Assembly: GCA_900770515.1 (NCBI GenBank)
Contig: CAAHDP010000173.1
Coordinates: 1 to 6,912 of the forward strand
Direction of reading: 5' to 3'
DNA from: an uncultured Prevotella sp.
Lineage (GTDB): Bacteria > Bacteroidota > Bacteroidia > Bacteroidales > Bacteroidaceae
Length of the DNA stretch: 6,912 bases
Position 1 is the stretch's first letter. Each line of letters opens with the position of its first letter. Made by a program: the position numbers and the translations under genes. Positions 4,523 through 6,912 of this stretch are shown here, in pieces. The notes beneath the pieces were generated by a model. It worked only from the letters and a program-made list of their open reading frames with translations. It was not told the DNA's origin and did not search any database.

Positions 4523-6061
4523 ATGGCTCAAAAACTCATTCAGACACAGGCACAGAAGCTGCAACAGCTGCAAAGACTCTCCGCCCAGCAAATGCTGCAG
4601 GTGAAGCTCTTGGAGATGCCCCTCACCGAACTGGAGGATAGCATCAATGCCGAACTGGACGACAATCCTGCCCTGGAAAGTGAGAACCCTGACGATATGC
4701 TCAACGAAAGCTACGACGGAGACTCGCCTCTGGAGCATGATGCAGAAAACAGTAATGACGACAACGAAATGAACGACGATGATGCCTACGAGGCACAGTC
4801 GGAGAAAGAAGAGAGAAAAGATGAACTCGACCAGGCGCTGGAAAGCATCGGACAGGATGACCAGATGCCTGATTATAACACGGATAGATACAACAACCAG
4901 GACAACGCCGACTATGAGGAAATGGTCTACGGCGACACCACCTCCTTCTACGACAAGCTGAAGGAGCAGATGGACATGCAGAACCTTACCGACAAGGAGA
5001 AGGAAATCATGGAATACCTCATCGGTTCGCTCGATGACGACGGCCTGCTGCGCAAAGACCTGGACGGCATCTGCGATGAGCTTGCCATCTATCACAACAT
5101 GGACGTATCGGAGAAGGAACTGGAACACGTGCTCCACATTCTCCAGACCTTCGACCCTGCGGGCGTAGGCGGCAGAAGTCTTCAGGAATGCCTTCTGCTA
5201 CAGGCAAAGCGCCTGCCACGAGGCGTGCTCCGCAAAACGATGGAAGAAGTGTTCAGCGACTACTTCGAGGAGTTCACCAAGAAGCATTGGGACAAGATCA
5301 AGACTGGATTGGAACTCAACGACACCCAGCTTGCCACCCTGCAAGAGGAAATCAAGAAGCTGAACCCGAAGCCAGGCGCATCGATGGGCGAAACCGAGGG
5401 CAGAAACATGCAGCAGATTACCCCGGATTTCATCGTAGATACCAACGACGACGGCTCCATCACCTTCAGCCTCAACCGAGGCAACATCCCTGAGCTAACC
5501 GTGTCGCCATCGTTCACCGACATGATCGACACCTACAGGAAGCATAAGGACAAGATGAGCCGCTCTGACAAGGAAGCCCTGCTCTATGCCAAGGAAAAGG
5601 TGGATAAGGCGCAGGGATTCATAGAAGCCATCAAGCAGCGCCGCCACACACTCATCGTCACGATGAAAGCCATCATCGACATACAGCGACAGTTCTTCCT
5701 GGATGGAGACGAAGCCGACCTGAAGCCGATGATTCTCAAGGATGTGGCAGACAGAACGGGCTTGGATATCAGTACCATATCAAGAGTGAGCAACGTGAAG
5801 TATGCGCAAACCAAGTGGGGCATGTTCCCGCTGAAGTTCTTCTTCACGGATGGCTACACCACCGAGGACGGCGAGGAGATGTCAACCCGCAAAATCAAGA
5901 TAGCCCTGCAAGAGCTCATTAATCAGGAAGACAAGAAGAAGCCGCTGAGCGACGAAGCATTGGCCAAGGCACTGAAGGAGAAGGGATTCCCTATCGCCCG
6001 CCGCACCGTGGCAAAATATCGCGAACAATTCAATATCCCAGTTGCACGATTAAGAAAATAA
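4523..6061 (+). CDS. rpoN: RNA polymerase sigma-54 factor (RpoN)
   Basis: This 512-residue alternative sigma factor directs RNA polymerase to -24/-12 promoters and needs an AAA+ enhancer-binding activator to open them. The domain order is complete. Region I is glutamine-rich (ten Gln within residues 3-26) and ends near ELDDNPALE (44-52), the usual site of activator contact. Region II is a long acidic linker, about 53-137, full of D, E and N. The core-binding domain runs from about 140 to 320, with FDPAGVGGRSLQECLLLQ at 210-227. A helix-turn-helix at about 404-424 (LKDVADRTGLDISTISRVSN) is followed by TKWGMFPLKFFF (430-441). The RpoN box ARRTVAKYRE is intact at 492-501 and reads the -24 element. 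Its length is slightly above the common 470-500, mostly because of the acidic linker. No activator gene is in the window. It is co-transcribed with the preceding 214-residue gene. Confidence 0.98.
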   Translation: MAQKLIQTQAQKLQQLQRLSAQQMLQVKLLEMPLTELEDSINAELDDNPALESENPDDMLNESYDGDSPLEHDAENSNDDNEMNDDDAYEAQSEKEERKDELDQALESIGQDDQMPDYNTDRYNNQDNADYEEMVYGDTTSFYDKLKEQMDMQNLTDKEKEIMEYLIGSLDDDGLLRKDLDGICDELAIYHNMDVSEKELEHVLHILQTFDPAGVGGRSLQECLLLQAKRLPRGVLRKTMEEVFSDYFEEFTKKHWDKIKTGLELNDTQLATLQEEIKKLNPKPGASMGETEGRNMQQITPDFIVDTNDDGSITFSLNRGNIPELTVSPSFTDMIDTYRKHKDKMSRSDKEALLYAKEKVDKAQGFIEAIKQRRHTLIVTMKAIIDIQRQFFLDGDEADLKPMILKDVADRTGLDISTISRVSNVKYAQTKWGMFPLKFFFTDGYTTEDGEEMSTRKIKIALQELINQEDKKKPLSDEALAKALKEKGFPIARRTVAKYREQFNIPVARLRK

Positions 6062-6134
6062 ACTCCAGAAAGAGATTCCCGTAAGAAAGAACTCTTCTGA
6101 GAAAGAGAGAAAGAATACAGATTACGTTAGATTT

Positions 6135-6743
6135 ATGAAAGAGAAGAATATCATATTGACTGCGCGAATCATGAGCATGGTCTTCACCCCCTTCTATCTG
6201 CCGATAGTGGGACTCATAGCCCTGTTCATCTTCAGCTACATGTCGTTGCTGCCGATGACATACAAGTTGGTGATGCTTGCCATGGTTTATTTGCTCACCG
6301 TGGTGGCACCCTCGCTGCTTATCCACCTCTACAGACTCTGTCAGGGCTGGACCTCCCACGAGTTGGGCAAGAAGGAGCGCCGCATCGTGCCCTACATCAT
6401 CTCCATCCTGTGCTATTTCATCTGCTTCTTCTGGATGGAGTATCGCAACACGCCGCGCGTCATCAGCATCATCGTAGTGGTAGCACTCGCCATCCAGATG
6501 GCCTGTGCCTTCATCAACGTATGGTGGAAAATCAGCACCCACACGGCAGCCATCGGCGGTGTGGCAGGTTCGCTGGTTTCCTACGCCATCGCCTTCTCTT
6601 TCAATCCCCTGTGGTGGCTCTGCCTGGTATTGCTATTGGCAGGCGCCGTGGGAACCTCTCGCATGATCTTGCGACAGCATTCGCTATCCCAGGTGGTCAC
6701 GGGATTCCTGATAGGCGTATCCTGCGCCATCCTGGTAATATAG
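6135..6743 (+). CDS. PAP2-superfamily-like integral membrane protein
   Basis: This 202-residue protein has about six hydrophobic segments (roughly 14-35, 43-66, 86-101, 108-128, 138-158 and 159-173, with a further one at 187-202), no signal peptide, and basic loops. It resembles the PAP2 phosphatase superfamily in its motif order. KKERRIVP (79-86) stands at the place of K-x6-RP. KISTHTAA (132-139), with H136, stands at the place of PSGHTAA. SRMILRQHSLSQ (175-186) matches S-R-x5-H-x3-D, with R176 and H182 kept but Q186 where Asp is usual. PAP2 membrane enzymes dephosphorylate lipid phosphates such as undecaprenyl pyrophosphate, phosphatidate or lipid A. Here motif 1 is shortened and motif 2 lacks Pro and Gly, so activity is uncertain. 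It starts 73 bp after rpoN, with no clear promoter or terminator in the gap. An AT-rich gap of 60 bp leads to purE. Confidence 0.7.
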   Translation: MKEKNIILTARIMSMVFTPFYLPIVGLIALFIFSYMSLLPMTYKLVMLAMVYLLTVVAPSLLIHLYRLCQGWTSHELGKKERRIVPYIISILCYFICFFWMEYRNTPRVISIIVVVALAIQMACAFINVWWKISTHTAAIGGVAGSLVSYAIAFSFNPLWWLCLVLLLAGAVGTSRMILRQHSLSQVVTGFLIGVSCAILVI

Positions 6744-6779
6744 CAACCTGAAGGTAATATAAGGCATCATATAAAAAAA

Positions 6780-6793
6780 ATTATAATTATAAT
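6780..6793. repeat. 14-bp A+T-only palindrome upstream of purE
   Basis: ATTATAATTATAAT is a perfect palindrome lying 10 bp before the purE start and just after a run of eight A residues (6773-6780). The whole stretch 6767-6797 is almost pure A/T. It may ease initiation or keep the purE start codon free of structure, or may be chance in AT-rich DNA. No TTTG/TAnnTTTG promoter is recognisable here. Confidence 0.4.
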
Positions 6794-6803
6794 ATAAGAA
6801 GAA

Positions 6804-6912
6804 ATGAAACCATTAGTAAGCATTATCATGGGCAGTACAAGCGATCTGCCTGTTATGGAAAAAGCATGTAAGTGGTTGAACGACAACCAGATTCCTTTCG
6901 AGGTGAATGCCC
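6804..6912 (+). CDS. purE: PurE, 5-(carboxyamino)imidazole ribonucleotide mutase, 3' end cut by window
   Basis: The first 36 codons are present and open to the window edge, out of about 160-170 expected. The N-terminus MKPLVSIIMGSTSDLPVM is diagnostic: residues 9-14 carry the MGSTSD phosphate/substrate-binding loop of PurE, followed by the helix EKACKWLNDNQIPFEV typical of the family's first strand-helix-strand unit. PurE class I rearranges N5-CAIR to CAIR in purine biosynthesis in the cytoplasm and works with PurK; whether a purK is near cannot be seen. ATG 6804 is the only start that fits the family N-terminus. The gene follows the PAP2-like gene by 60 bp in the same direction and could be reached by read-through. 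Confidence 0.95.
   Translation, partial: MKPLVSIIMGSTSDLPVMEKACKWLNDNQIPFEVNA

Noticed and set aside
4094..5137. Long minus-strand open frame (347 codons) across the 214-aa gene and rpoN
   Set aside because: It mirrors two well-supported + strand genes; its Val/Leu/His-rich composition is the reverse complement of their acidic and Gln/Asn codons, and it has no recognisable domain.
6062..6134. Terminator or promoter between rpoN and the PAP2-like gene
   Set aside because: Only a weak CTCTT/AAGAG stem without a T-run is present, and no TTTG/TAnnTTTG pair was found.

Overview
The window looks like core chromosome of a member of the Bacteroidales, most likely Prevotella or a close relative. Four things point there. 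Two intergenic promoters match the Bacteroidetes form TTTG-N19/20-TAnnTTTG. No gene start has a convincing Shine-Dalgarno sequence. One gene encodes a lipoprotein with a Bacteroidetes-style papain/bleomycin-hydrolase fold. The gene order rpoN, a PAP2-like membrane gene, then purE also fits. All genes lie on the + strand, and I see no insertion sequence, phage gene, CRISPR array, tRNA or rRNA.

Left block (1-3060): the 3' part of ychF (a universal P-loop NTPase bound to the ribosome) is followed 6 bp later by lgt (prolipoprotein diacylglyceryl transferase), evidently in one operon. A strong intrinsic terminator (1865-1901) closes it. Next is a 370-residue C1-family cysteine peptidase carrying a lipobox, so it is itself a predicted substrate of Lgt.

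Middle block (3061-3871): about 810 bp without a conventional gene, and the most unusual part of the window. It holds an imperfect duplication of the peptidase gene's 3' end, two palindromes, and a near-consensus promoter at 3248-3279. These are followed by a twice-repeated tract that has almost no cytosine on the + strand and is studded with TTAGGTT, then a GC-richer segment that can fold and also carries tiny ORFs, and finally a very strong intrinsic terminator at 3673-3714. Read together this is a self-contained transcription unit of about 430 nt, best explained as an undescribed non-coding RNA (or small-peptide RNA) gene with an unstructured repetitive 5' half and a structured 3' half. A pair of 22-bp direct repeats and a second consensus promoter (3815-3845) lie between it and the next gene.

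Right block (3872-6912): the second promoter drives a 214-residue protein of unrecognised family, which I find to be an internal tandem duplication. It is followed 6 bp later by rpoN (sigma-54) with an intact RpoN box. Then come a six-TM PAP2-like protein with partly degenerate catalytic motifs and the first 36 codons of purE (purine biosynthesis), cut by the window end. No terminator is visible between rpoN and purE, so read-through is possible.
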